Positions 8,348 to 15,585 of a stretch of 37,166 nucleotides of DNA are shown here, one piece after another. The notes beneath the pieces are model-generated. The model saw only the letters and a list, made by a program, of their open reading frames with translations, searched no databases and had not been told where the DNA came from. The DNA comes from a virus: IMG/VR virus record IMGVR_UViG_3300013092_000001, positions 1-37,166 of that record, one strand, 5' to 3'. How positions within the stretch are numbered: the first letter of the stretch is position 1; every line of letters begins with the position of its first letter. Position numbers and translations under genes: made by a program.

Positions 8348-8923
8348 GTGACCGACGTTGTGCCAGACGACGGCCTGCTGACGACGGTCGGGAACGTCAA
8401 GAACTACCTCGGCATCACGGCGGCCACGGATGACGCGCTGCTGCAACGTCTCGTGAATGCGGCCTCCGCGTGGATCAAGCAGTTCTTGAATCGTGACATC
8501 GTCTCGCGCACCTACAGCGAGATCCGGGACGGCACTGGCGGCAATACGCTGGTGCTCGCGAACTATCCGGTGACGGCGGTCGCCTTACTGCAGCTCGGCG
8601 CCCCAAACGTCGCGAAACACACCTTGGTCGAGGGCACGGATTTCGTGGTAGGCCCCGATGGGTTGATTCGGGTGTTCACCTGCGCATTGCCGCGCGGCAT
8701 GGCAAACATCACGATCAACTACACGGCGGGCTTCGTGCAGGTGCCAGCGGATATCGAACAAGCCACGGTTGCGCTGGTGGCATGGCGCTACAAGGAGAAG
8801 GAGCGCATCGGACAGTCGTCGAAGACGCTCGGCGGTCATGAAACGGTCGCGTTCCAGACGAAGGACGTGCCTGAGGACGTGAAGACCTCGCTCGCCAACT
8901 GGAAGAAGGTGACGCTCGTATGA
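8348..8923 (+). CDS. Head-tail connector (gp6-like adaptor)
   Basis: The 191-residue product resembles the HK97 gp6/phage connector family (Phage_connect_1), which forms the ring under the portal. Typical features are TTVGNVKNYLGIT (about 11-23), DALLQRLVNAASAWIKQFLNRDI (about 27-50, two helices), a central beta part ending YTAGF (about 127-131) and a late helix with VAWRYKEKERIG. GTG 8348 is chosen because the family motif begins right after it; the frame is open upstream only inside the previous gene. It overlaps the next gene by ATGA (8920-8923). Confidence 0.87.
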   Translation: MTDVVPDDGLLTTVGNVKNYLGITAATDDALLQRLVNAASAWIKQFLNRDIVSRTYSEIRDGTGGNTLVLANYPVTAVALLQLGAPNVAKHTLVEGTDFVVGPDGLIRVFTCALPRGMANITINYTAGFVQVPADIEQATVALVAWRYKEKERIGQSSKTLGGHETVAFQTKDVPEDVKTSLANWKKVTLV

Positions 8924-9438
8924 TCGAGATCGAAGGCCGTGTCGTCGGCTCCGAGGCCGTGGTGGGCCGTCTCGCGACGGCCTCGGATCGCATTCGGGCG
9001 CGCATCCGCACGGAAGTCGACCGGCTCGGCATCGAGTTGCAGGGCAAGGTGCGCCGGGAATATCTCACGGGTCAGTCGCTCCACGTGCGCAGCGGGCGCC
9101 TTCGTGCCTCGATCAACGAACGGCTGGTCGACACGGGCTCGACCATCGAAGCGCGCGTCGGCACCGCCGTCCCGTATGGCCGATTCTGGGAGCTTGGATT
9201 CACCGGCGTCGAAAATGTGCGCGAATTCGTGCGGCGGCAGCGGCGCAGCGATGTGATGGTCTCGAACATCAAGAGCCAGAAGTCGCGGCGCATCGCGCAG
9301 GGCATCGAGTTCGTGCGCGCGCACCAGCGCCACGTAAACGTCGCGCCGCGTCCCTTCCTGAAGCCCGCGTTGCTCGCCATGCGACCCAAGGTGCTGGAAA
9401 TGCTGGCCCTCGCCTTCAAAGCGGACACGGTGTTCTGA
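8920..9438 (+). CDS. Tail completion / HK97 gp10-like protein
   Basis: The 172-residue basic protein matches the HK97 gp10-type family seen between connector and tail terminator. It has an N-terminal helical part with QGKVRREYLTG (about 47-57), a VRSGRLRASI motif (about 63-72, the characteristic xxGxLrxSI element), VPYGRFWELG (about 86-95) and the end motif APRPFLKPAL. It helps join head and tail. Start and stop are fixed by ATGA and TGATG overlaps with the neighbours. The insert of basic residues around 110-135 is somewhat longer than in minimal family members. Confidence 0.85.
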   Translation: MIEIEGRVVGSEAVVGRLATASDRIRARIRTEVDRLGIELQGKVRREYLTGQSLHVRSGRLRASINERLVDTGSTIEARVGTAVPYGRFWELGFTGVENVREFVRRQRRSDVMVSNIKSQKSRRIAQGIEFVRAHQRHVNVAPRPFLKPALLAMRPKVLEMLALAFKADTVF

Positions 9439-9923
9439 TGGCCGCCCAACGGGAAGCGATCTTCGCCGCGCTCTTCGCGCGCCTGCAGGCCCGCGTGACC
9501 GGGGTCAAGGTCTTCTCGCGGAAACTCACCAGCTTCGACGATGTCGCGGCGGCCGACCAGCCCGCCGTCTTCCTCGTGAAGGGCAACGAGGACCCGACGC
9601 CCAAGCAGGGTTTTCTTCCGCTCTGGAAGCTGCATGCGGATATCGTGGTCTTTTGCCGGAACGATGCGAGCCCGGATGCGCCACCTTCGGTGCAGCTCAA
9701 CGATCTGCTCACGGACATCGAAGCGGCGCTGGAACGCCAGCCCTCGGAAGGGCCCATTGCCGACGCCCCGTTTCCAAACACGCCGGGCGGCTCTAGCTTT
9801 GGAACGTCGCTTGGCGGGCTCTGCTCGCATTGCTGGATTGCCGGAACGGTCGAGGTTGGGGAAGGCGCGATCGGCGATCAGGCCATTGCGATTATCCCGA
9901 TCGAGATCCTTACCACCGCATGA
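9438..9923 (+). CDS. Probable tail terminator protein
   Basis: A 161-residue protein sits exactly where a tail terminator (lambda gpU/HK97 gp-type) is expected, between the gp10-like gene and the tube gene. It begins with a helix (AAQREAIFAALFARLQAR), followed by beta-strand pairs (QPAVFLVKGNED, LHADIVVFCRND), a second helix (LNDLLTDIEAALE) and a last strand pair ending IAIIPIEILTTA. This alpha-beta order fits the family. The sequence is divergent, so the call rests on fold pattern and synteny. It starts within the previous stop (TGATG). Confidence 0.75.
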   Translation: MAAQREAIFAALFARLQARVTGVKVFSRKLTSFDDVAAADQPAVFLVKGNEDPTPKQGFLPLWKLHADIVVFCRNDASPDAPPSVQLNDLLTDIEAALERQPSEGPIADAPFPNTPGGSSFGTSLGGLCSHCWIAGTVEVGEGAIGDQAIAIIPIEILTTA

Positions 9924-9934
9924 AGGAGGAACCG

Positions 9935-10153
9935 ATGGAACGGGGCACTGATGGTCCGGCGGGTGATGCTGCAGTATCGGCACCGGTCACCAAGCCGTCG
10001 AACGGCCCGCAGGACAACGCTGCCCGCGTCGTCGATGCGTGGTTTTCCGATCTCGTGTTGAGCGTCGGCCCCTCGCTGACGACGGAAGCATTCAACAAGA
10101 TCACGGTCGCGAAGGATACCTTGAAGTCGGCGCTCGCCGCCGCGCTCGCCTGA
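9935..10153 (+). CDS. Small hypothetical protein before the tail tube gene
   Basis: A 72-residue protein starts at ATG 9935, with AAGGAGGA just upstream (9923-9930); an in-frame ATG at 9920 would lie before this site. The first 30 residues are Gly/Pro/Ala-rich and likely disordered. The rest is predicted helical (ARVVDAWFSDLVLSVG, ITVAKDTLKSALAAALA). No family is recognised. Its place between terminator and tube genes suggests a structural accessory, but that is inference only. Confidence 0.65.
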   Translation: MERGTDGPAGDAAVSAPVTKPSNGPQDNAARVVDAWFSDLVLSVGPSLTTEAFNKITVAKDTLKSALAAALA

Positions 10154-10169
10154 CGGCGAAGGAGGATCG

Positions 10170-10901
10170 ATGCAGTACAACTTCGGCGTCGGTTTGCTGA
10201 CGCTCATTCCCGCCGGCTCGAATCCGACCCCGCAACAGGTCGGCATCCTGCAGGACGTCACGCTCGATATCGCGGTGGCCTCGAAGGAGCTGTATGGCTC
10301 CTACCAGTTCCCGATCGACGTCGCGCGCGCCGCCGGCAAGATCTCGGGCAAGGCGAAGTTCGCCGCCATTCGCGGTTCGATGATCTCGAACCTGCTCGGC
10401 GGCTCCTCGATCGCGACCGGCGCAACCTACGCCTCGCAGAACGAGATCGGCACGATCCCGACGCCCTCGGGGCCGTATACCATCACGGTGACGAACTCGG
10501 CGACGTTTGTCGAAGATCTCGGCGTCTTCGACACGGTATCGGGCGTCTTCCTGACGCGCGTGGCGAGCGCGCCGGCGACCGGCCAGTACAGCGTCGCGGC
10601 CGGCGTCTACACCTTCGCGGCGGCCGACACCGGGCACCTCGTGTGGATTTCGTACTCCTACACGGCGGCGACGGGCAAGACGGTCACGCTGACCAACCAG
10701 TTGATGGGCACGGGCAACACGTTCTCGCTGTCGCTCTTCAACTCGTTCCGTTCCATGAATTCCGGCATCAAGCTCTTCGCCGTGCAGGTGCCGAAGCTGT
10801 CGTACGCGCTGAAGAACGAGGACTACACCATGCAGGATCTCAACTTCGACGCGTTCGCCAACGGCGCGGGGAAGGTGCTCGAACAGTACACGGCGGAGTG
10901 A
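10170..10901 (+). CDS. Major tail tube protein
   Basis: The 243-residue product has the pattern of siphovirus tube subunits: an N-terminal strand MQYNFGVGLLTLIP, a conserved VTLDIAVASKELYGSYQFPIDVAR-type segment (quoted only in part: VASKELYGSYQFP), KISGKAKFA (helix/strand) and a C-terminal set of strands ending near NFDAFANGAGKVLEQYTAE. The middle (about 98-175) is Thr/Val-rich beta sequence containing TRVASAPATGQYSV and may form an extra surface domain. AAGGAGG precedes ATG 10170. It is followed by the tail chaperone and tape measure genes, the canonical order. Confidence 0.87.
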   Translation: MQYNFGVGLLTLIPAGSNPTPQQVGILQDVTLDIAVASKELYGSYQFPIDVARAAGKISGKAKFAAIRGSMISNLLGGSSIATGATYASQNEIGTIPTPSGPYTITVTNSATFVEDLGVFDTVSGVFLTRVASAPATGQYSVAAGVYTFAAADTGHLVWISYSYTAATGKTVTLTNQLMGTGNTFSLSLFNSFRSMNSGIKLFAVQVPKLSYALKNEDYTMQDLNFDAFANGAGKVLEQYTAE

Positions 10902-10903
10902 CG

Positions 10904-11245
10904 ATGTCGCCCACGCCGCAGTTCGAAGGCGTCAAGGTCAACGCCGGGGGGCGCGAACTCGTTCTCCCGGCGCTGAACTTGGGCGCATTGAAGAGGCTCC
11001 GCGAACAGTTCAAGGTGATCTCGGGCATCGATCCGGCCACGCAAGGGGCCACCCTGACGGACGCACAAGTCGATGCGATGACGGACATCATCCTCGCATC
11101 GGTGCGCCGCAACTATCCCGAGATCACGCGCGAGGAGATCGAGGAGCTGGTTGACCTCAACAATCTGCCGAGTGCGATCGAAGCGATTCTCGGGCAGAGC
11201 GGATTCGCGAAGCGCACGCAACCGGGGGAAGCGGGAAGTCCGTAG
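10904..11245 (+). CDS. Tail assembly chaperone, upstream frame (gpG-like)
   Basis: The 113-residue product lies between tube and tape measure, where siphoviruses encode the tail assembly chaperone. It begins with a beta segment (FEGVKVNAGGRELVLPALNLGALKRL), of which VLPALNLGALKRL is typical, then helices (DAQVDAMTDIILASVRRN, TREEIEELVD), ending SGFAKRTQPGEAGSP. Just before the stop is a GGGAAGT heptamer (11233-11239) in the phase G GGA AGT, close to lambda's G GGA AAG. A -1 shift there joins the frame of the next ORF. ATG 10904 is used; the longer open frame from 10643 overlaps the tube gene. Confidence 0.85.
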   Translation: MSPTPQFEGVKVNAGGRELVLPALNLGALKRLREQFKVISGIDPATQGATLTDAQVDAMTDIILASVRRNYPEITREEIEELVDLNNLPSAIEAILGQSGFAKRTQPGEAGSP

Positions 11246-11487
11246 AGGAGTTGGATTGGAGCGCGCTCTACGGACTGCTGATCACGGGGACGGGATGGAC
11301 GTTGCCCGTCGTCGATGCGCTGACGATGGCCGAAGCGCTGGACTTGCTGAACTACTGGACGGACTTCCCGCCCGCGCACATCGCGATCCGAGCGCTTGCG
11401 GGAACGAGCAGCAGTGCGGCGCCCGCCGAGCGACCCGTGCCGATCGATGAGGCAGGCATGAAGGAGCTGGTGAAGATGTTCGGGTAA
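11239..11487 (+). CDS. Tail assembly chaperone extension reached by -1 frameshift (gpT-like)
   Basis: This frame encodes a helical stretch (DWSALYGLLITGTG, LTMAEALDLLNYW, HIAIRALAG) and an end KELVKMFG, just before the tape measure gene. It has no good start of its own: TTG 11251 directly abuts GAGGAG with no spacing. Reading it as a -1 extension of the 10904 gene, entered at GGGAAGT (11233-11239), gives a fusion of about 194 residues. In lambda-like phages, the short form and the fused form coat the tape measure during tail assembly. The alternative is weak independent initiation by coupling to the upstream stop. Confidence 0.7.
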   Translation, partial: SVEELDWSALYGLLITGTGWTLPVVDALTMAEALDLLNYWTDFPPAHIAIRALAGTSSSAAPAERPVPIDEAGMKELVKMFG

Positions 11488-11498
11488 CCGGAGCGACG

Positions 11499-13859
11499 AT
11501 GGCAGACGACAATATCGAACAGAACATCCTCGTCCGCATCGTCGCCCAAATCGACGGCCTCTTGGGCGGCATGAAGGGCGCCGCCGCCGGCGTGAAGGAA
11601 ACGACGACGGAGATGAAGGCGAGCCTGTCGTCGCTCTCGACCGTCGTCGACTCGGTGAAGAAGCCGTTTCTCGCGCTCACCGCACTGCTGGCTGGCGGAA
11701 AGATCTTCAAGGATGCCATCAACGCGACGCAGGAATGGACCTATTCTTCGGTCCTCCTCGGTCGCCAACTTGGCATCACGGCCGAAGATGCCTCGGTCCT
11801 GAAGGTCGCCCTCGACGATATCTACGTGTCGAGCGAGAGCTACAGCCATGCCGTGCAGATGATGACGCGCAACATCGCGGCCGGTGGCAAGGGCTTTGAA
11901 CGGCTCGGCATCGATACGAAGGATGCGAACGGCAACCTGAAGTCCTCGGGCGCGCTGATGACCGAGGTGCTGGCGAAGCTGAACGGCCTGAAGGAAGGCA
12001 CTGATCGCAACGTCGCCGGCACGGCAATCTTTTCGCGTTCGTGGGGGGAAGCGTCGAAGCTCCTGAAGCTGAACGCCACGGTGATGGAGGAGGCGCGACA
12101 GAAGGCCGAACGATTGAATCTCATCGTCGGGCAGGATGCGGTCGAGGCCAGCATGCGCTACAAGGCCGCGATGCAGGAACAGCATGACATCATGGAAGGC
12201 TTGCGGATCACGATCGGCAAGAATCTTCTGCCGATCCTCACCGCACTCTCCGAGTGGATGTCGCAGAGCGGCCCAACCGCGATCGAGGCCGCCTCGAACG
12301 TGATGAAGGGATTCGTGCAGGTGATCTATACCCTGCAATACGCCCTGAATCAGGTCGGCAACATCCTCGTCGGCGTCGGCGCCTTGCTCTTCGATCTCGG
12401 CAGCACCTTCGCCAAGGTGATCGACAACATCGCCCGGGGGAACATCGTCGGCGCGTTTGCTGCCGCCTCTACCGGCGCGAACAACCTGAAGGCGGACTGG
12501 ACGGCAGCGCTCGCGACGATGAGCGCCGATACCGACGCGCTGGTCAAAAAGACGAACGAGCTGTGGAACCCGGCCAAGCGCGCCGCCAAGATCGAGAATC
12601 CCGGCACCGATACGTTCGACCCCGATAAGGGCGACCAAGACAAGATCCTGCAGAAGTTCAAGCTGCAGCTCGAAGAACTGAAGGCGAAGGAAGAAAACTG
12701 GTTCACGTGGAGCGAAGCACGGGAACTCGCTTTCTGGCGCGAGAAGCTGGCGGGCGTGAAGAAGGGCACGGCGGCCTACGCGGCCGTGCTCACCGAGGTC
12801 AACCGGCTGCGACGCGAGATTCAGACGAAGGAAAAGGAAGAGCAGAAGAAGGTCGACGACGAAATGAAGGGCCTGATGGAAGATGCGGTGAAGAGCCGCG
12901 AAGCCATCTTGCTCGAAGGACTGACGCTTGAAGAAGGCGTGGTCGCTCAACGCCGCGCGTCGAATGAGATCTCGGCCGAACAGGAAATCGCGGCACTCCT
13001 CGCCATCGAGAATCGGAAGTACGAGATCCGGCGCGAGGCACTGCTGGCGCAATTGCAGATCGAGCATCTGACGGCGCTGCAGATCCAGCAGCTTCACGAA
13101 CAGCTCGATCTCCTCGCCGCACAGCACGCAACTGCTTCGGCCGGGATCGCTGCCAAGGGCATGAAGGACATTTCGAAGGAAGCGGCGGCGCTCTTCGGTC
13201 CACTCACCAGCGCGTGGAATTCGGCCCTTGCCGGCATGCTCGCGAACACGAAGTCCTTCTCGCAGGCGATCGGGGAAATCTGGCTCGGGCTTGGGCGCAC
13301 GCTCGACAAGATGATCATGGACAGCCTGAACAACTGGATTGCCGGTGAGGCGAAGAAGCTCGCAGTCTACGTGGCCGGCAAGCTGAAGATGCTGACGGTG
13401 CACACCGCCACGAATACCGCCGCCGCCGCGTCCACCGCTGCGACCGCGACCGCGCAAGTGGGCTCCGAGGCGGCGGTAGCCGGCGCCGGTGCGGCGGCCT
13501 CTGCCTCGGTCATTCCCGGCATCGGCTGGCTGATTGCGATCCCGGCCGCACTGGCGGTCATCGGATCGGTCATGGCCATGCGGCACTCGATCGCCTCGGC
13601 CGCCGGCGGATGGGGCAACATCCCGAACGACCAACTCGCGATGGTGCACAAGAACGAGATGGTGCTTCCCGCACCGCTCGCCGGCGCCGTGCGCGACATG
13701 GCGAACCGAGGTGGCCCGAACGGCGGCCAGATGACGGTCAACATTTCAGCGATGGACGCTGCCAGCTTCCACGACTTCGCCAAGCAGAACAAGGCCGCAT
13801 TCGCGAGCGTCATCCGTGATCTCGTGCGCAATGGCGCCCTGACGCCAGCGAGAACCTGA
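11499..13859 (+). CDS. Tail tape measure protein
   Basis: The 786-residue protein is the longest of the early tail block and sits directly after the chaperone. It is largely helical, with coiled-coil sections (about 385-560), and has Ala/Thr-rich hydrophobic helices near 630-700 (IPGIGWLIAIPAALAVIGSVMAM), expected to interact with membrane during DNA ejection. The C-terminal WGNIPNDQLAMVHKNEMVLP (about 706-725) is a recurrent ending of such proteins. Using the general rule of about 0.15 nm per residue, the tail would be roughly 118 nm; this is an estimate. The start has a modest CGGAG ribosome site. Confidence 0.92.
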   Translation: MADDNIEQNILVRIVAQIDGLLGGMKGAAAGVKETTTEMKASLSSLSTVVDSVKKPFLALTALLAGGKIFKDAINATQEWTYSSVLLGRQLGITAEDASVLKVALDDIYVSSESYSHAVQMMTRNIAAGGKGFERLGIDTKDANGNLKSSGALMTEVLAKLNGLKEGTDRNVAGTAIFSRSWGEASKLLKLNATVMEEARQKAERLNLIVGQDAVEASMRYKAAMQEQHDIMEGLRITIGKNLLPILTALSEWMSQSGPTAIEAASNVMKGFVQVIYTLQYALNQVGNILVGVGALLFDLGSTFAKVIDNIARGNIVGAFAAASTGANNLKADWTAALATMSADTDALVKKTNELWNPAKRAAKIENPGTDTFDPDKGDQDKILQKFKLQLEELKAKEENWFTWSEARELAFWREKLAGVKKGTAAYAAVLTEVNRLRREIQTKEKEEQKKVDDEMKGLMEDAVKSREAILLEGLTLEEGVVAQRRASNEISAEQEIAALLAIENRKYEIRREALLAQLQIEHLTALQIQQLHEQLDLLAAQHATASAGIAAKGMKDISKEAAALFGPLTSAWNSALAGMLANTKSFSQAIGEIWLGLGRTLDKMIMDSLNNWIAGEAKKLAVYVAGKLKMLTVHTATNTAAAASTAATATAQVGSEAAVAGAGAAASASVIPGIGWLIAIPAALAVIGSVMAMRHSIASAAGGWGNIPNDQLAMVHKNEMVLPAPLAGAVRDMANRGGPNGGQMTVNISAMDAASFHDFAKQNKAAFASVIRDLVRNGALTPART

Positions 13860-13862
13860 TCC

Positions 13863-14228
13863 ATGCCGACGCCCACGTTCCCGACCTTCCCGGGCCTCCG
13901 GATCGAAGTGCACCGCCGGCCGGTCTTCTCGACCGGCATTCAGGTGTCCGCCAGCGGCAAGGAACTGCGCGCCTCATGGTGGTCGACGCCGCGCTATGAG
14001 TACGACCTCACCTTCGAGATTCTCCGCGAGGACTCCTCCTTCACGGAAGTCTCGACCTTGCTCGCGTTCATCGCCGCGCGGCTCGGCGCATACGACTCCT
14101 TCAACTTCACGGATCCATACGACGCCTCGACGGTCCTCTGTCGATTCAAGCAGGATAGCTTCGACTTCGCGCGGATCGTTGACAAGAAATGGGAACTTCG
14201 GACCCTGACCCTGATCTCGCTAAAGTGA
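13863..14228 (+). CDS. DUF2460-like distal tail protein
   Basis: The 121-residue product has the look of DUF2460/gp12-like tail tip proteins: FSTGIQVSASGKELRASWW (about 20-38), YEYDLTFEILRED, a helix STLLAFIAARLGAYDSFNFTDPYD and a final strand WELRTLTLISLK. Such proteins form part of the distal tail ring below the tube. It starts 3 bp after the tape measure stop and overlaps the next gene by GTGA. It is the first member of a four-gene tip module also seen in gene transfer agents. Confidence 0.82.
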   Translation: MPTPTFPTFPGLRIEVHRRPVFSTGIQVSASGKELRASWWSTPRYEYDLTFEILREDSSFTEVSTLLAFIAARLGAYDSFNFTDPYDASTVLCRFKQDSFDFARIVDKKWELRTLTLISLK

Positions 14229-15118
14229 AGACCGCTCCCGGCGCCCTGATCTCGCTCTTGAACGGAACGAATAAGTTCCTCATGGCGGACCTTTACACGA
14301 TCACGCTCTTCGACGGGACGGTTCTCTACTGGACGTCCGCCGATACGGCGATCGTGTATCCGCCCGCCGGTCAGTCGTACGCGTGCGCGACCGAGGCCGG
14401 GACAACGGTTCCGCTCGTCAAGCGCGGGCCGACGAAGACGATCGTCGGGCTCGAAGTCGATGAACTGGAAATCACGCTATCGCAAGGCGCCGGTCAGGTG
14501 CTTCTCGGCGGACTTCCGCTCTCGCGCGCGGCGGCGAATGGGATCTTCGACGGCGCGAACATCGTCGTGACGCGGGTCTTCATGGCGACATGGGGCGACA
14601 CGACTCCGGGCGGCGTCGTCCTCTTCTCGGGCGCCGTTGCCAGCGTCGAGCCGACGTCGACGACGGTGAAGCTCAACCTGAAGTCCGACCTCGATCAGTT
14701 GCTCGTCGCGATGCCGAGGAACCTCTTCTCGCCCGCTTGCACTCATGCGTTGTTCGACGCGGGATGCTCGCTCACGCGCGCGAGCTACGTCGTCACTGGC
14801 ACGATCGCGGGCTCGCCGATGCCGACGGCGAACGCCTTCGCGACGAACCTCACGCAAGCGGATGCGTACTTTCAACTCGGCGTCCTGATCATGACAAGCG
14901 GACCGGCCAGCGGCGCGCGGAGTGCGGTGAAGACCTACCTCAATGCGGCGGGCGCGGTGACGCTGGCGTTGCCGCTCTCGGCGGTGCCGGTCGCGGGGAA
15001 CACGTTCTCGATCGTGCCGGGATGCGACAAGACTCAGGCGACCTGTCTCGCCAAGTTCGCGAACCTCGTCCACTTCCGAGGCTTCCCCTTCATCCCGAAG
15101 CCGGAGTCGGCGCGATGA
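14225..15118 (+). CDS. DUF2163 / Gp84-like tail protein
   Basis: The 297-residue product matches the DUF2163 family (phiJL001 Gp84 C-terminal domain, RcGTA gp13-like). It opens with LISLLNGTNKFLMADLYTI and has a beta-rich middle. It ends in the diagnostic C-terminal block with CTHALFDAGCSL (about 175-186) and GCDKTQATCLAKF...RGFPFIP. These Cys residues bind a metal (Fe-S) in related proteins by analogy. GTG 14225 is chosen because it gives a GTGA overlap; ATG 14189 would overlap the previous gene by 40 bases. It is part of the baseplate hub of the tail tip. Confidence 0.85.
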   Translation: MKTAPGALISLLNGTNKFLMADLYTITLFDGTVLYWTSADTAIVYPPAGQSYACATEAGTTVPLVKRGPTKTIVGLEVDELEITLSQGAGQVLLGGLPLSRAAANGIFDGANIVVTRVFMATWGDTTPGGVVLFSGAVASVEPTSTTVKLNLKSDLDQLLVAMPRNLFSPACTHALFDAGCSLTRASYVVTGTIAGSPMPTANAFATNLTQADAYFQLGVLIMTSGPASGARSAVKTYLNAAGAVTLALPLSAVPVAGNTFSIVPGCDKTQATCLAKFANLVHFRGFPFIPKPESAR

Positions 15119-15585
15119 TCGAGGCCGTGATCCGGGTCGACGTCGAGGCGCTCGTCCGCGCGGCGATCGTCGCCGAGGCGCGGTCATGGCTCGGGACGCC
15201 GTATCATCACATGGCGCGCGTCAAGGGCGCGGGCGTCGATTGCGGCCAGTTGCTCGCGGCCGTCTATGAGAACGCGGGCGTCACGCCGCACGTCGAGCCC
15301 GAGTCCTACTTCCCCGATTTCATGATGCACCGGGACGAGGAGCGGTTCCTCGGCTACGTCGAACGCTACGCGCGACAGGTGTTCAATCTCGAACCGCTTC
15401 CCGGCGATGTCGCGCTCTTCCGGTTCGGCCGCGTGATCAGTCACGGCGCGATTGTCATCGCATGGCCGGAAGTCATTCACGCCTACATCGACACCGGCGA
15501 CGTGACGCTCGACAACATCGAGACGAACCTTCGGCTCCGCGATCGTTTCGTCGGGATCTGGACGGTCTTCGGGGGAATCGCCTGA
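15115..15585 (+). CDS. NlpC/P60-type tail cell-wall peptidase
   Basis: The 156-residue product is a compact NlpC/P60 hydrolase. Cys43 in GAGVDCGQLL is the nucleophile, His110 in RVISHGAIVI the base and His122 (PEVIHAY) the third residue. ARSWLGTPYHH (23-32) matches the usual start of the fold. In tail modules this enzyme cuts the peptide stems of the murein to let the tail tip through (RcGTA gp14-like). It starts at ATG 15115 (ATGA overlap) and ends in a TGATG overlap with the large tip gene. Confidence 0.9.
   Translation: MIEAVIRVDVEALVRAAIVAEARSWLGTPYHHMARVKGAGVDCGQLLAAVYENAGVTPHVEPESYFPDFMMHRDEERFLGYVERYARQVFNLEPLPGDVALFRFGRVISHGAIVIAWPEVIHAYIDTGDVTLDNIETNLRLRDRFVGIWTVFGGIA

Noticed and set aside
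11352-13649. Minus-strand frame of 765 codons opposite the tape measure gene
   Set aside because: It is the antisense shadow of a well-supported tail gene with the same Arg-rich composition as other shadows.
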